DNA from: Sphingomonas sp.
Lineage (GTDB): Bacteria; Pseudomonadota; Alphaproteobacteria; Sphingomonadales; Sphingomonadaceae
Assembly (NCBI GenBank): GCA_025356055.1
Contig: JANXUU010000128.1
Location: 1 to 64,000, forward strand
Length of the DNA: 64,000 bases
Direction of reading: 5' to 3'
The position numbers and the translations under genes are program-made. A model generated the notes under the pieces. It was not told the DNA's origin, did no database searches, and worked only from the letters and a program-made list of their open reading frames with translations. This document shows, piece by piece, positions 36,068-46,676 of the stretch (positions are counted from its first letter, which is position 1; each line of letters starts with the position of its first letter).

Positions 36068-36479
36068 GCGCGTGGACCAGCATCCAAAAGACACCAACGG
36101 CTTGCGAGATGGAGCGAGTGAACGATCCAACACCGAACATATCAACCAGTGCTGCCTGCCCGCTTTCGATCCTGCGATGCAAGACGCCGGCGTCTTCGCA
36201 AGGGAAGTAGGAATCGAAACAATGCGCGTGGTTTCAGCGGAGACTCCTACATTTGTACATCGTCATTGAATGATCGCTGACCTTGCAGAGCACGGGCTCG
36301 CCTATCGACTCGCCGCACACTCGCGACAATTCCAACATCCAGAACTCCCGACCGAAAACGTCGCCACAACGTCACCCTGTCGCAACCCGGCCACAAAAGC
36401 GCATTGTCCCTACTGGCACGGGCCATCGCCGCCGCTATAGTGACCCCGACCAACGCGCAGTTACGGGGCGAAGAACATC
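36068..36479. other. Gene-free stretch upstream of dnaN
   Basis: No supported gene. The listed ORFs are short, low in coding character and without ribosome-binding sites. Base composition is less GC-rich than the flanking genes. The only recognisable element is the dnaN promoter near its right end. Confidence 0.6.
36412..36440 (+). promoter_or_regulatory. Probable sigma-70 promoter of dnaN
   Basis: CTGGCA (36412-36417, four of six matches to TTGACA) and TATAGT (36435-36440, five of six matches to TATAAT) are separated by exactly 17 bp. The predicted transcript start lies about 33 bp upstream of the dnaN ATG. Confidence 0.65.
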
Positions 36480-37583
36480 ATGAAGGCGACGATCGAGCGA
36501 GCAACCTTGTTGAAGAGCCTCGGCCACGTCCAGTCGGTCGTCGAGCGCCGCAACACCATCCCGATCCTGTCCAACGTCCTCATCGAGGCCGAAGAAGGGG
36601 GCAGCATACGCCTGATGGCGACCGACCTCGACCTCCAGGTCGATGAGCACGTCCCGGCGCAGGTCAGCCAGGCCGGCGCGACCACCGTCTCGGCGCACAC
36701 CTTCTTTGACATCGTCCGCAAGCTTCCCGAGGGGAGCCAGGTCGAGCTGTCGGCCGCCGATGGCAAGATGCAGGTCGTCGCCGGGCGTGCGCGCTTCAAC
36801 CTGTCGACCCTGCCGCGCGACGATTTCCCGGTCATCGCCGAGGGTGAGTTGCCGACGCGCTTCGAACTCCCCGCCGCAACGCTGCGCCAGATCATCGACA
36901 AGACCCGCTTCGCCATCTCGAGCGAAGAGACGCGCTATTACCTGATGGGCATCTTCCTCCACATCGCCGACGACCGACTCAAGGCCGCCGCGACCGACGG
37001 CCACCGCCTTGCGCGCGTGACCGTCGCCAAGCCCGACGGCGCCGACGGCATGCCCGACGTCATCATCCCCAAGAAGTGCGTCGCCGAGATCCGCAAGCTG
37101 CTCGACGAGGTCGAGGGCACGCTCGAAGTTTCGCTGTCGCCGACCAAGATCCGCTTCAACCTCGGCAACGCCGTCCTCACCTCGAAGCTGATCGACGGCA
37201 CCTTTCCCGATTACACCCGCGTTATCCCAACCGGCAACGACAAGCTCCTCAAGCTCGACCCCAGGAGCTTCGCCGCGGGGGTCGACCGCGTCTCGACCAT
37301 CGCCAGCGAGAAGACCCGCGCCGTCAAGATCGCGCTTGACCGCGACCGCGTCACGCTCTCGGTGACCAGCCCCGAGAACGGCCTCGCCACCGAGGAACTC
37401 GCCGCCGACTACACCAGCGATGGCATCGAGATCGGCTTCAACGCCCGCTACCTGCTCGACATTCTGGCCCAGATCGAGGGCGACACCGTCGAAGTGCACC
37501 TCGCCGACGCTGCCGCCCCCACCCTGTTGCGCGAAAACGACAAGAGCGACGCGCTCTACGTCATCATGCCAATGCGCGTGTGA
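36480..37583 (+). CDS. dnaN: DNA polymerase III beta subunit (sliding clamp)
   Basis: The 367-residue clamp dimerises into a ring around DNA and tethers the replicative polymerase and other partners. Seen are the N-terminal 'MKATIERATLLKSLGHVQSVVERRNTIPILSNVL', the central 'FPVIAEGELPTRFELPA', and the conserved C-terminal 'YVIMPMRV' that forms part of the partner-binding pocket. Length is normal. It is not next to dnaA; upstream is a sensor kinase gene and downstream a toxin-antitoxin pair, with recF and gyrB further along. Confidence 0.97.
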   Translation: MKATIERATLLKSLGHVQSVVERRNTIPILSNVLIEAEEGGSIRLMATDLDLQVDEHVPAQVSQAGATTVSAHTFFDIVRKLPEGSQVELSAADGKMQVVAGRARFNLSTLPRDDFPVIAEGELPTRFELPAATLRQIIDKTRFAISSEETRYYLMGIFLHIADDRLKAAATDGHRLARVTVAKPDGADGMPDVIIPKKCVAEIRKLLDEVEGTLEVSLSPTKIRFNLGNAVLTSKLIDGTFPDYTRVIPTGNDKLLKLDPRSFAAGVDRVSTIASEKTRAVKIALDRDRVTLSVTSPENGLATEELAADYTSDGIEIGFNARYLLDILAQIEGDTVEVHLADAAAPTLLRENDKSDALYVIMPMRV

Positions 37584-37587
37584 TCTT

Positions 37588-37618
37588 GCGAAAGGTAAGG
37601 AAAAGCCTTACCTTTCGC
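37588..37618. promoter_or_regulatory. Perfect inverted repeat in front of the toxin-antitoxin genes
   Basis: GCGAAAGGTAAGG and CCTTACCTTTCGC are perfect 13-bp arms separated by AAAAG. The element fills the gap between the dnaN stop and the antitoxin ATG (two bases away). It is a likely autoregulatory operator for the AbrB-type antitoxin. As RNA it would form a strong hairpin directly before the start codon. No U tract follows, so it is not a classical terminator. Confidence 0.7.
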
Positions 37619-37620
37619 GA

Positions 37621-37827
37621 ATGATCCAGAGCCGCATCACCAGCAAGGCCCAGACCACTGTCCCGCGCGCCGTGCGCACTGCGCTTCGGCTCGGCGCGGG
37701 CGACGCGCTGGCGTGGGTGATCGAAGGGGACCGGGTGACCGTGTCGCTCGTTCGCGCCGAGCCGGCCGACTTTGCGTCCTTCGGCGAATGGTCCGATCCG
37801 CTCGACAGCGTCTACGACGATCTTTGA
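37621..37827 (+). CDS. AbrB/MazE-type antitoxin
   Basis: A 68-residue protein with an N-terminal SpoVT/AbrB swapped-hairpin DNA-binding fold ('SRITSKAQTTVPRAVRTALRLGAGDALAWVIEGDRVTV') and a C-terminal acidic segment ('WSDPLDSVYDDL') of the type that wraps a MazF toxin. It starts at the ATG at 37621; the longer track ORF overlaps dnaN in another frame. Its end overlaps the toxin frame. It most likely neutralises the downstream PemK/MazF-like toxin and represses the operon by binding the inverted repeat beside its start. Confidence 0.85.
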   Translation: MIQSRITSKAQTTVPRAVRTALRLGAGDALAWVIEGDRVTVSLVRAEPADFASFGEWSDPLDSVYDDL

Positions 37828-38167
37828 CCCCGGCGACATCGTCCGCGTCTCCTTCCCGTATGTTGAGCGAGCGGTCATGGTCACGCGTCCCGCGCTCGTC
37901 GTCAGCGTTCGCGGCGTCGGGGCCAACGCCTCGCTGGCGTGGGTGCTGATGATTACCAACGCCGCGCGCGAGGCATGGCCTGGCGACATTCTCATCGACG
38001 ATTCGCTCGCCCTCGGCCTGATTATTCCGTCGAAGGTTCGGGTCGCAAAGATCAGCGCGATCGAAATCAGCAGTGCGACCAGGCTGGGCCGGCTTTCCGA
38101 TCAAGCCTTCGCTGCGGTTCGAGCCGAACTCGCGGCCACCCTCGGGCTCGATCTCCCACCAGCCTGA
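37772..38167 (+). CDS. PemK/MazF-family toxin, start uncertain
   Basis: The conserved toxin fold begins at 'FDPGDIVRVSFPYVERAVMVTRPALVVS' and continues with 'LAWVLMITNAAREAWPGDILI'. MazF/PemK proteins are endoribonucleases that cut mRNA at short sequences. Partner of the AbrB-type antitoxin. The start is a problem: the only canonical start upstream of the fold is TTG at 37772, 56 bp inside the antitoxin gene and without a Shine-Dalgarno. The natural position for a start would be near 37814-37822, where only ACG and ATC codons are in frame. Confidence 0.8.
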   Translation: MRPSANGPIRSTASTTIFDPGDIVRVSFPYVERAVMVTRPALVVSVRGVGANASLAWVLMITNAAREAWPGDILIDDSLALGLIIPSKVRVAKISAIEISSATRLGRLSDQAFAAVRAELAATLGLDLPPA

Positions 38168-38170
38168 TTG

Positions 38171-38593
38171 TCAGCCCTTCCCCAACCTTTTCTTGTTGGC
38201 GGTCGCGGTCGCGTGGATCGGTCTTAGCGCGCGGACCCCGGTGGACAGCGCCCGAGTGCCGATCCGCTGCGACCGTGCCGCGATTGCCTGGGCCGCGCCC
38301 ATGCTGGGGGGCCGGCCACTCATCCACAGCGAGCCGAGCGCCTGCGCCTGCGCGAACATCTCGCTCTGCAGCTTGGTCCAGTCGCCCGCCAGGATCGCCC
38401 CCGATTTGGCGAAGGCGTTGCCCTTTTCAGCGACCATCATGTTGAGTTCGCGCGTGTCCGCCTTGAGCGGGTTGCGCGTTGCCTCGGCGATCGTCTCCGA
38501 GCGGCTGGCGATCACCGACTGCGACGCATCGAGCGTCTCGCCGACCATTTGTCCGGCCTTCAGCATGTCATTCCAGAAAGAGAATATGTTCAT
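38171..38593 (-). CDS. Phasin-like protein
   Basis: A 140-residue, mostly helical, Ala-rich protein without cysteine. 'NIFSFWNDMLKAGQMVGETLDASQSVIASRSETI' and the following amphipathic helices resemble phasins, which coat polyhydroxyalkanoate granules, but the match is by overall pattern, not by a diagnostic motif. The C-terminus is basic (NKKRLGKG). No PHA synthase is nearby. A hypothetical helical protein is the alternative. Confidence 0.55.
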   Translation of the reverse strand: MNIFSFWNDMLKAGQMVGETLDASQSVIASRSETIAEATRNPLKADTRELNMMVAEKGNAFAKSGAILAGDWTKLQSEMFAQAQALGSLWMSGRPPSMGAAQAIAARSQRIGTRALSTGVRALRPIHATATANKKRLGKG

Positions 38594-38716
38594 CGATCAG
38601 CCCTTTTCGCGAGCAGGCCTAGGCGCTCTCACCCGGTTCAACCAGCAGCATGACGCATCGGGTCCCGGCAATTCGCGCCCCGCTTGTGCCATCTGGGCGC
38701 TGCGCTAGGACGAAGC

Positions 38717-39778
38717 GTGCCGATCGTTCGCCTGACCCTGACCGATTTTCGTTCCTACGGCGAAGCGACGATTGCGCCGGGGGCAGGCTTCGTCGTCCTG
38801 ACCGGCGACAACGGCGTGGGCAAGACCAACATTCTCGAGGCGGTGTCGTTGCTCGCTCCGGGCCGGGGCCTGCGCGCGTCACCGCTTGGCGAAATGGCGC
38901 GTGGCGACGGGCCCGGCGGCTTCGGGATCGCCGCCCGAATTGCGGGAGAGACCAATCTTTCAACCGGCACGCTGGCGGCGGCACCGGAGCGGCGGCAGGT
39001 GCGGATCAACGGCGCGGCCGCGTCGGTCAACGCGCTTGGCGAATGGCTGTCGGTGCTCTGGCTGACCCCGGCGATGGACCGGCTGTTTGCGGCCAGCGCG
39101 GGGGACCGGCGGCGGTTCCTCGACCGGCTGGTGCTGGCGCTCGAGCCAGGCCACGCCAGCCACGCCGCGCGCTATGAAGCGGCGATGCGCGCCCGCAACA
39201 AGCTGCTTGCCGAGCCGGACAGCGCAGATCCGGCGTGGCTCGCGGCGCTCGAGGCGGGCATGGCCGACCATGGCGCCGCGCTCGCCGAGGCCCGCGCGCG
39301 AACCGTCGAGGCGCTTGGCGAGGCGATTGCCTCCGCGCCCGCAACCGACTTCCCGCGCGCTGCCCTGTCGCTGGAGGGAGGACCTGCGGGAGACCTGGCT
39401 ATTCGGCTGCGCGCCAATCGCGGCCGGGACGCCGCCGCCGGGCGGGCGACCGAGGGACCGCATCGACAGGATCTGTCGGTGCTGCATGTCACCAAGGGAC
39501 AGCCGGCAGCACGCGCTTCCACCGGCGAGCAGAAAGCACTCCTCCTTGGCCTCGTCCTGGCCCATGCCGAACTGGTCACGGAGCGGCGCGGGACGGCGCC
39601 GATCCTGCTGCTCGACGAGGTCGCCGCCCACCTCGATCCGGCGCGGCGCGCGGCGCTGTTCGGGCGGCTCGAGGGGCGCAGCCAAGTGTGGATGACGGGC
39701 ACCGAACCGGCGCTGTTCGAGGCAATCGGGACGGCCTCCCGGTTCACCATCTTCGACGGCGAGATCATCCCCATTTGA
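38717..39778 (+). CDS. recF: DNA replication and repair protein RecF
   Basis: RecF is an SMC-like ATPase that works with RecO and RecR to load RecA at single-strand gaps. The 353-residue product has the N-terminal '[16 protein letters not shown]', Walker A '[22 protein letters not shown]', the ABC signature region '[22 protein letters not shown]' and Walker B '[17 protein letters not shown]'. The GTG at 38717 with AGGA upstream is the best start. In the classic order it would follow dnaN directly; here a toxin-antitoxin pair and a phasin-like gene lie between. Confidence 0.95.
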   Translation: MPIVRLTLTDFRSYGEATIAPGAGFVVLTGDNGVGKTNILEAVSLLAPGRGLRASPLGEMARGDGPGGFGIAARIAGETNLSTGTLAAAPERRQVRINGAAASVNALGEWLSVLWLTPAMDRLFAASAGDRRRFLDRLVLALEPGHASHAARYEAAMRARNKLLAEPDSADPAWLAALEAGMADHGAALAEARARTVEALGEAIASAPATDFPRAALSLEGGPAGDLAIRLRANRGRDAAAGRATEGPHRQDLSVLHVTKGQPAARASTGEQKALLLGLVLAHAELVTERRGTAPILLLDEVAAHLDPARRAALFGRLEGRSQVWMTGTEPALFEAIGTASRFTIFDGEIIPI

Positions 39779-39855
39779 CGCCCGCCGTTGCTGCGCCGCA
39801 CAAATAACTGGACTTTTGCACCGCTCGCCTTTAGTGGACCGCCATCACGGGACAC

Positions 39856-41631
39856 ATGCAGCGTGATCGGACCCTCCTCAAACCGAGGATAAGTGGCCCC
39901 CGGCGGTGTCCCGAGCGATTAATCGCTTCAAGCTCTCCTATCACGCGGGGCGCCCCACATTCCCGTCGCCCCCTCCGTGCCAATCCGGCGCGGTGTGCGC
40001 GGCCACTCAAGGTATTTCCCATTACGACATTCCAGTCCCTCGGGCTCTCGCAGCCCGTCCTCGATGCGCTCGCGTCGAAGAATTACTTCACGCCGACGCC
40101 GATCCAGGCACAGGCCATCCCGACCGTGCTGAGCGGCCGCGACCTCCTCGGCATCGCCCAGACCGGCACCGGCAAGACCGCTGCCTTCATGCTCCCCTCG
40201 ATCGACCGCCTCGTCGCAAGCGGCAAGAAGGCCGCCCCTGGCCGTTGCCGCATGCTGGTCATCGCGCCGACCCGGGAGCTCGCGTCGCAGATTGCCGAGA
40301 ACGCGATCTTCTATGCCCGCGGATCGCGCCTCCACGTTGCCACGGTGTTTGGCGGCACGTCGATCTACAAGAACAAGCAGGACATGGCGCGCGGCGCCGA
40401 CATCCTCGTCTGCACGCCGGGGCGCTTGGTCGACCTCATCGAACAGCGCGCGGTCAACCTCGATGCGACCGAAATCCTGGTCCTCGACGAAGCCGACCAG
40501 ATGCTCGATCTGGGCTTTATCCACGCCCTCAAGTGGATCTGCCAGCGCCTTCCGGCGGAGCGGCAGACGCTGTTCTTTTCGGCGACCATGCCCGCCTCGA
40601 TCCGCGATCTTGCCGGCAAGTTCATCAAGAACCCGGTCGAGGTCGCGGTGACGCCGGCGGCGACCACCGTGCAGCGCATCGTCCAGAGCGTGACCTTCGT
40701 CGATCAGTCGGAGAAGGGCTTTCTGCTGACCCTGACGCTGAAGCGCGAGCCGATTGAGCGGGCGCTGGTGTTCAGCCGGACCAAGCATGGTTGCGACAAG
40801 ATCGTTCGCCTGCTCAACGCGTCGGGCGTTCCGGCAGTGGCGATCCATGGCAACAAGAGCCAGCCACAGCGCGAACGGGCGCTTGCCGACTTCAAGTCGG
40901 GCCGGGTCAAGGTCCTGATCGCGACCGACATCGCCGCGCGCGGGATCGACGTCACCGGGGTCAGCCACGTCATCAATTACGATCTGCCCAACGTCCCCGA
41001 GCAATATGTCCACCGCATCGGCCGGACCGCTCGCAACGGCGCCGAGGGGATTGCCCTGTCGATGTGCTCGGGGGACGAACGCGCGCACCTCAAGCTGATC
41101 GAGAAGCTCACTCGTCAGAAGATCGAGGCGACGCCGCTGCCGTCCGACTTCGCGGCCGAAGCCTCTCGGATGCGGGCGCTTCGCCCGACGCCCGAGCCCG
41201 AGCGCGGGCGCCGTGACGAAGGTCATCGCCATAATCAGAAGCTCAACCGCGGCCGTGCGCGCGACGCCGATCCGCGCCGCGACGTGATTGGCAACAACGA
41301 CCCGCGCCGCGACATGCCGCAGCGCGAGGAACGGGCTCCGGGTGGCGCCCAACGTCGCCCGGCGCATGCCGCTCGTCCGGTGACGGCGCATGCCCGCCCG
41401 ATCGCCAATCCCGTTCGCGCCGCTACGCCGGGGGGCGGCCAGCGAGCAGCGTTCGGCGCCGCCAATCCCGGCAATGGTCAGGGCGGCCGCCCCGAGCGCG
41501 ACGGCCATTCGCCGCAGGGTCAGCGTCCCGCCGGTGGCGGTGGTCGTCCGGGTGGCAACGGCGGCCAGCGCGGGCGCGGTGGCAGTGGTGGGAGCGGTCG
41601 TCCCTCGGGCGGCCAGCGCTCCGCCTACTGA
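39856..41631 (+). CDS. DEAD-box RNA helicase with RGG tail
   Basis: A DEAD-box RNA helicase of the RhlE/CsdA type. Helicase core: Q motif 'FTPTPIQAQAIP', motif I 'AQTGTGKTAAF', motif II 'VLDEADQML', motif III 'FFSATMP', motif VI 'YVHRIGRTARNG'. It ends in a long Arg/Gly-rich tail (about residues 430-591), which in this family binds RNA. The ATG at 39856 is the only canonical start but gives about 55 residues of non-conserved, Arg-rich leader. The conserved N-terminus (TTFQSLGLSQPVLDAL) begins exactly after an ATT codon at 40021, preceded by AAGG eight bases upstream, so ATT may be the true start. The interval 39779-40020 is otherwise without a gene. Confidence 0.92.
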   Translation: MQRDRTLLKPRISGPRRCPERLIASSSPITRGAPHSRRPLRANPARCARPLKVFPITTFQSLGLSQPVLDALASKNYFTPTPIQAQAIPTVLSGRDLLGIAQTGTGKTAAFMLPSIDRLVASGKKAAPGRCRMLVIAPTRELASQIAENAIFYARGSRLHVATVFGGTSIYKNKQDMARGADILVCTPGRLVDLIEQRAVNLDATEILVLDEADQMLDLGFIHALKWICQRLPAERQTLFFSATMPASIRDLAGKFIKNPVEVAVTPAATTVQRIVQSVTFVDQSEKGFLLTLTLKREPIERALVFSRTKHGCDKIVRLLNASGVPAVAIHGNKSQPQRERALADFKSGRVKVLIATDIAARGIDVTGVSHVINYDLPNVPEQYVHRIGRTARNGAEGIALSMCSGDERAHLKLIEKLTRQKIEATPLPSDFAAEASRMRALRPTPEPERGRRDEGHRHNQKLNRGRARDADPRRDVIGNNDPRRDMPQREERAPGGAQRRPAHAARPVTAHARPIANPVRAATPGGGQRAAFGAANPGNGQGGRPERDGHSPQGQRPAGGGGRPGGNGGQRGRGGSGGSGRPSGGQRSAY

Positions 41632-41778
41632 GCAACCCGCGGCAGGGTCGCGAGCCAGCGGATTACCTCGCTTTCGAGGCGGATCCGCCGATCCGACCAG
41701 CCGTGATCGGTGCGTCATCCGAAGCACCCCGTGCGCATTGAAGTCCAGCGCCTCCCAAGCGGCAATGCGACGAGGCAA
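41625..41778 (-). pseudogene. Frameshifted 3' remnant of an alpha/beta hydrolase gene
   Basis: On the reverse strand the frame ending at TAG 41625-41627 reads TDHGWSDRRIRLESEVIRWL, then ATLPRVAQ and stop. This is the typical C-terminus of an alpha/beta hydrolase, with the catalytic His in DHGWSD. Upstream the frame is closed by TGA, but the neighbouring frame reads RRIAAWEALDFNAHGVLRMT, which joins smoothly if one base is removed near 41718. It therefore looks like the decayed end of a hydrolase gene. The nucleophile and the rest of the fold are absent. It overlaps the convergent helicase stop by seven bases. Confidence 0.6.
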
Positions 41779-41863
41779 GCATCAGGGTCGAGCGCGGCAT
41801 ATCCAACCTCTGTTCAAGCTACCAAAATTAGCACTGCTGCGGGCCGTGGCAATGCCCCCTCTC

Positions 41864-41877
41864 GCACACGCGTGTGC
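41864..41877. promoter_or_regulatory. 14-bp perfect palindrome upstream of gyrB
   Basis: GCACACGCGTGTGC is a perfect palindrome 46 bp upstream of the gyrB ATG and is followed by another purine-pyrimidine alternation (GTGTGCGCGCGTG). It may be an operator or a supercoiling-sensitive element in the gyrB promoter. I see no convincing -10/-35 pair to place it exactly. Confidence 0.45.
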
Positions 41878-41893
41878 CGGTGTGCGCGCGTGA

Positions 41894-44443
<2,550 letters not shown>

Positions 44444-44476
44444 GGAACCCGTGCGAGTGGGAAAGGTTGGCATGGC

Positions 44477-45244
44477 TTGACCTCTTCCACCATCACCGTC
44501 GCCTCCTACAATATGCGCAAGGCGATCGGGATCGATCGGCGGCGGCGGCCTGATCGCGTGCTCGCTGTGCTGCAGGAGATCGATGCCGACATCGTCGCAT
44601 TGCAGGAGGCGGACAAACGCTTCGGGACCCGCGCGTCGGCGGTGCCGCATGCGCTGATCGACAGCCATGGGCTCTACAAGCCGGTCGAATTTGGCGTCAG
44701 CCACTCGCGCTTCGCCCACGCGATCCCGTTCGGGGAGGCGATCGAGGCGCGGCTCGGGCTTGGAACAAAAAACCTCGGCTGGCACGGCAATGCGATTCTC
44801 GTGAAACGCGAGGTGGAGGTCACCGGTTATGAAGCGCTCGACCTGCCGACGCTCGAGCCGCGCGGCGCGGTACTGGCCGAGCTTGTTGTGCGTGGGCGGG
44901 AGCTTCGGGTTGTAGGGATGCATCTCGATCTGTCTGGGCTGTGGCGCCGGCGGCAAGTGATGCGCATTCTCGATCATATCGCGCGGCGCCACCGGCCGAT
45001 GCCGACGGTGATTATGGGCGACACCAATGAATGGAGCAAAGGCGGCGGAGTGCTTCGCGAATTTGCGCCCGGGTACCGCGTGGCTGACACCGGGTTCAGC
45101 TTTCACGCGCGCCGTCCGGTCGCGGCGCTCGACCGCATCATCGTCGAGAAAAGCCTGACCATCGCCGCGTGCGGCGTGCACCACAGCGTCGCCGCGTCAA
45201 AGGCCAGCGACCATCTGCCGGTGTGGGCAAAGCTGAGCGTCTAG
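44477..45244 (+). CDS. Endonuclease/exonuclease/phosphatase-fold protein
   Basis: A 255-residue EEP-superfamily protein. The fold motifs are 'TVASYNMRKAIGID', 'DIVALQEADKRFG', 'PTVIMGDTNEW' and the final 'SDHLPVWAKLSV', which supply the metal and phosphate ligands. Members cut nucleic acids or hydrolyse phosphodiesters and sphingolipids; this one has no clear specificity marker. The start is TTG at 44477, 34 bp after gyrB. The stop shares CTAG with the convergent rpoN gene. Confidence 0.85.
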   Translation: MTSSTITVASYNMRKAIGIDRRRRPDRVLAVLQEIDADIVALQEADKRFGTRASAVPHALIDSHGLYKPVEFGVSHSRFAHAIPFGEAIEARLGLGTKNLGWHGNAILVKREVEVTGYEALDLPTLEPRGAVLAELVVRGRELRVVGMHLDLSGLWRRRQVMRILDHIARRHRPMPTVIMGDTNEWSKGGGVLREFAPGYRVADTGFSFHARRPVAALDRIIVEKSLTIAACGVHHSVAASKASDHLPVWAKLSV

Positions 45245-46665
45245 CGCGCCGTGATCTTGCGCTGGCGTCGGCGTTGGATCGACGAGCCGATCCCCATGGC
45301 CTCGCGATATTTTGCCACCGTCCGCCGCGCGAGGTCGAAGCCCCTGCTCTTGAGCAAATCGACTAGCGTGTCGTCGCTGAGGATATCGGTCTCGGCGTGG
45401 ATCAGCTTGCCGATCGCTGCCTTGACCGCCTCGGCCGCGGCGCCCTCGCCATCATCGCTGCCGACCCCCGAACCGAAGAAATATTTCAATTCGATCAGCC
45501 CGCGGTCGCACAGCAGATATTTGTTCGACGTCACCCGGCTGACGGTCGATTCGTGCATTTCGATTGCTTCGGCCACATCACGAAGGGTCAGCGGCTTCAT
45601 CGCCGCCACGCCGTTGAGGAAAAACCCTTCTTGCCGCTTGACGATTTCCGACGCGACCTTGACGATCGTCCGCGCGCGCTGGTCAAGTGCCTTCACTAGC
45701 CAATGCGCACTGGCGACGCAGTCCCCGAGCCACGCCTTCGAGGCCTTGTCGGTGGCCCCGGCCTTCAATTCGAGATGATAACGACGGTTGACGAGCAGTT
45801 TCGGCAAGGTCGCGCCGTTGAGCTCAACGCTCCACCCCGCACCCACCCTCCTGACAAACAAGTCCGGCTGGGCAGTGTCGGGTTCGCGATCGGCAAACCG
45901 GCATCCCGGCTTTGGGTCATAAGCGCGAAGCTCCTGCACCATGTCGGCAAGGTCCTCGTCATCGACCCCGCAAATCCGCTTGAGATCCTTCATCGCTCCC
46001 CTCGCGAGGAGGTCGAGATTGTCGATCAGCCGCGCCATCGCCGGATCGTAGCGATCCGCAGCCCTTGCCTGAAGCGCTAGGCATTCCGCCAGATTGCGCG
46101 CGCCGACCCCGGGCGGGTCGAGCGATTGGACCAGCGTCAGTGCCTCCGCGACTTCACTCCGGGTCGTCCCGGTCGCCGCCTGGACCGCCTCAAGCGGCGT
46201 GGTCAGATAGCCGGTTTCCTCAAGTTCATTGACGATCGCTTCAGCGAGGTTGCTTGCCCCGTGCAGCTGCTCGATCAAATGCTCGCATAGTCCGCTTTCC
46301 CGCGCTGCCAGCCGATCGAAATCGAACCCTTCGTCCGATCCGCCACCGACATCGAACACGCTGTCATTGTCGAGCGCCGCCTCGCGCCAATCCATGTCGA
46401 GGCCGCTATCGTCGCCCTTGGCGAGCAGTTCGTCCGTGCCGCTTGGGTCCGCCGCGGTGTCACCGGTCTCGCGGTCGATGGTGATGACAACGCTTTCGCC
46501 CGCTCCGCCGCTAGATTCGAGCAGAGGATTTTTGGCCAACTCTTCCGCGACCACGGCTTCAAGGTCGAGGTTCGACAGCGCGAGCAGCTTGATCGCCGCC
46601 TGCAGCTGCTGGCTCATCACCAGCGATTGCGACTGGCGGATATCGAGGCGCGGACCCAGTCCCAT
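45241..46665 (-). CDS. rpoN: RNA polymerase sigma-54 factor
   Basis: Sigma-54 directs RNA polymerase to -24/-12 promoters and needs AAA+ activators. The 474-residue product has region I ('RLDIRQSQSLVMSQQLQAAIKLLALSNLDLEAVVAEELAKNPLLE'), the core-binding region, the helix-turn-helix ('LTLRDVAEAIEMHESTVSRVTSNKYL') and the RpoN box 'ARRTVAKYREAMGI' near the C-terminus. It ends the rnd-lptC-lptA-lptB-rpoN series. The hpf and ptsN genes that often follow rpoN are absent; a convergent gene abuts instead. No obvious sigma-54 activator is encoded in the window. Confidence 0.97.
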   Translation of the reverse strand: MGLGPRLDIRQSQSLVMSQQLQAAIKLLALSNLDLEAVVAEELAKNPLLESSGGAGESVVITIDRETGDTAADPSGTDELLAKGDDSGLDMDWREAALDNDSVFDVGGGSDEGFDFDRLAARESGLCEHLIEQLHGASNLAEAIVNELEETGYLTTPLEAVQAATGTTRSEVAEALTLVQSLDPPGVGARNLAECLALQARAADRYDPAMARLIDNLDLLARGAMKDLKRICGVDDEDLADMVQELRAYDPKPGCRFADREPDTAQPDLFVRRVGAGWSVELNGATLPKLLVNRRYHLELKAGATDKASKAWLGDCVASAHWLVKALDQRARTIVKVASEIVKRQEGFFLNGVAAMKPLTLRDVAEAIEMHESTVSRVTSNKYLLCDRGLIELKYFFGSGVGSDDGEGAAAEAVKAAIGKLIHAETDILSDDTLVDLLKSRGFDLARRTVAKYREAMGIGSSIQRRRQRKITAR

Positions 46666-46676
46666 CGCCTTAATCC

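Noticed and set aside
36247-36453. Small ORFs between the sensor kinase and dnaN
   Set aside because: No ribosome-binding site, no family, and the dnaN promoter lies inside them.
39928-41778. Long reverse-strand ORF of 616 codons opposite the DEAD-box helicase
   Set aside because: It is an antisense shadow of the helicase gene; the encoded protein has no recognisable domain. Only its first 50 codons overlap the true hydrolase remnant, in a different frame.
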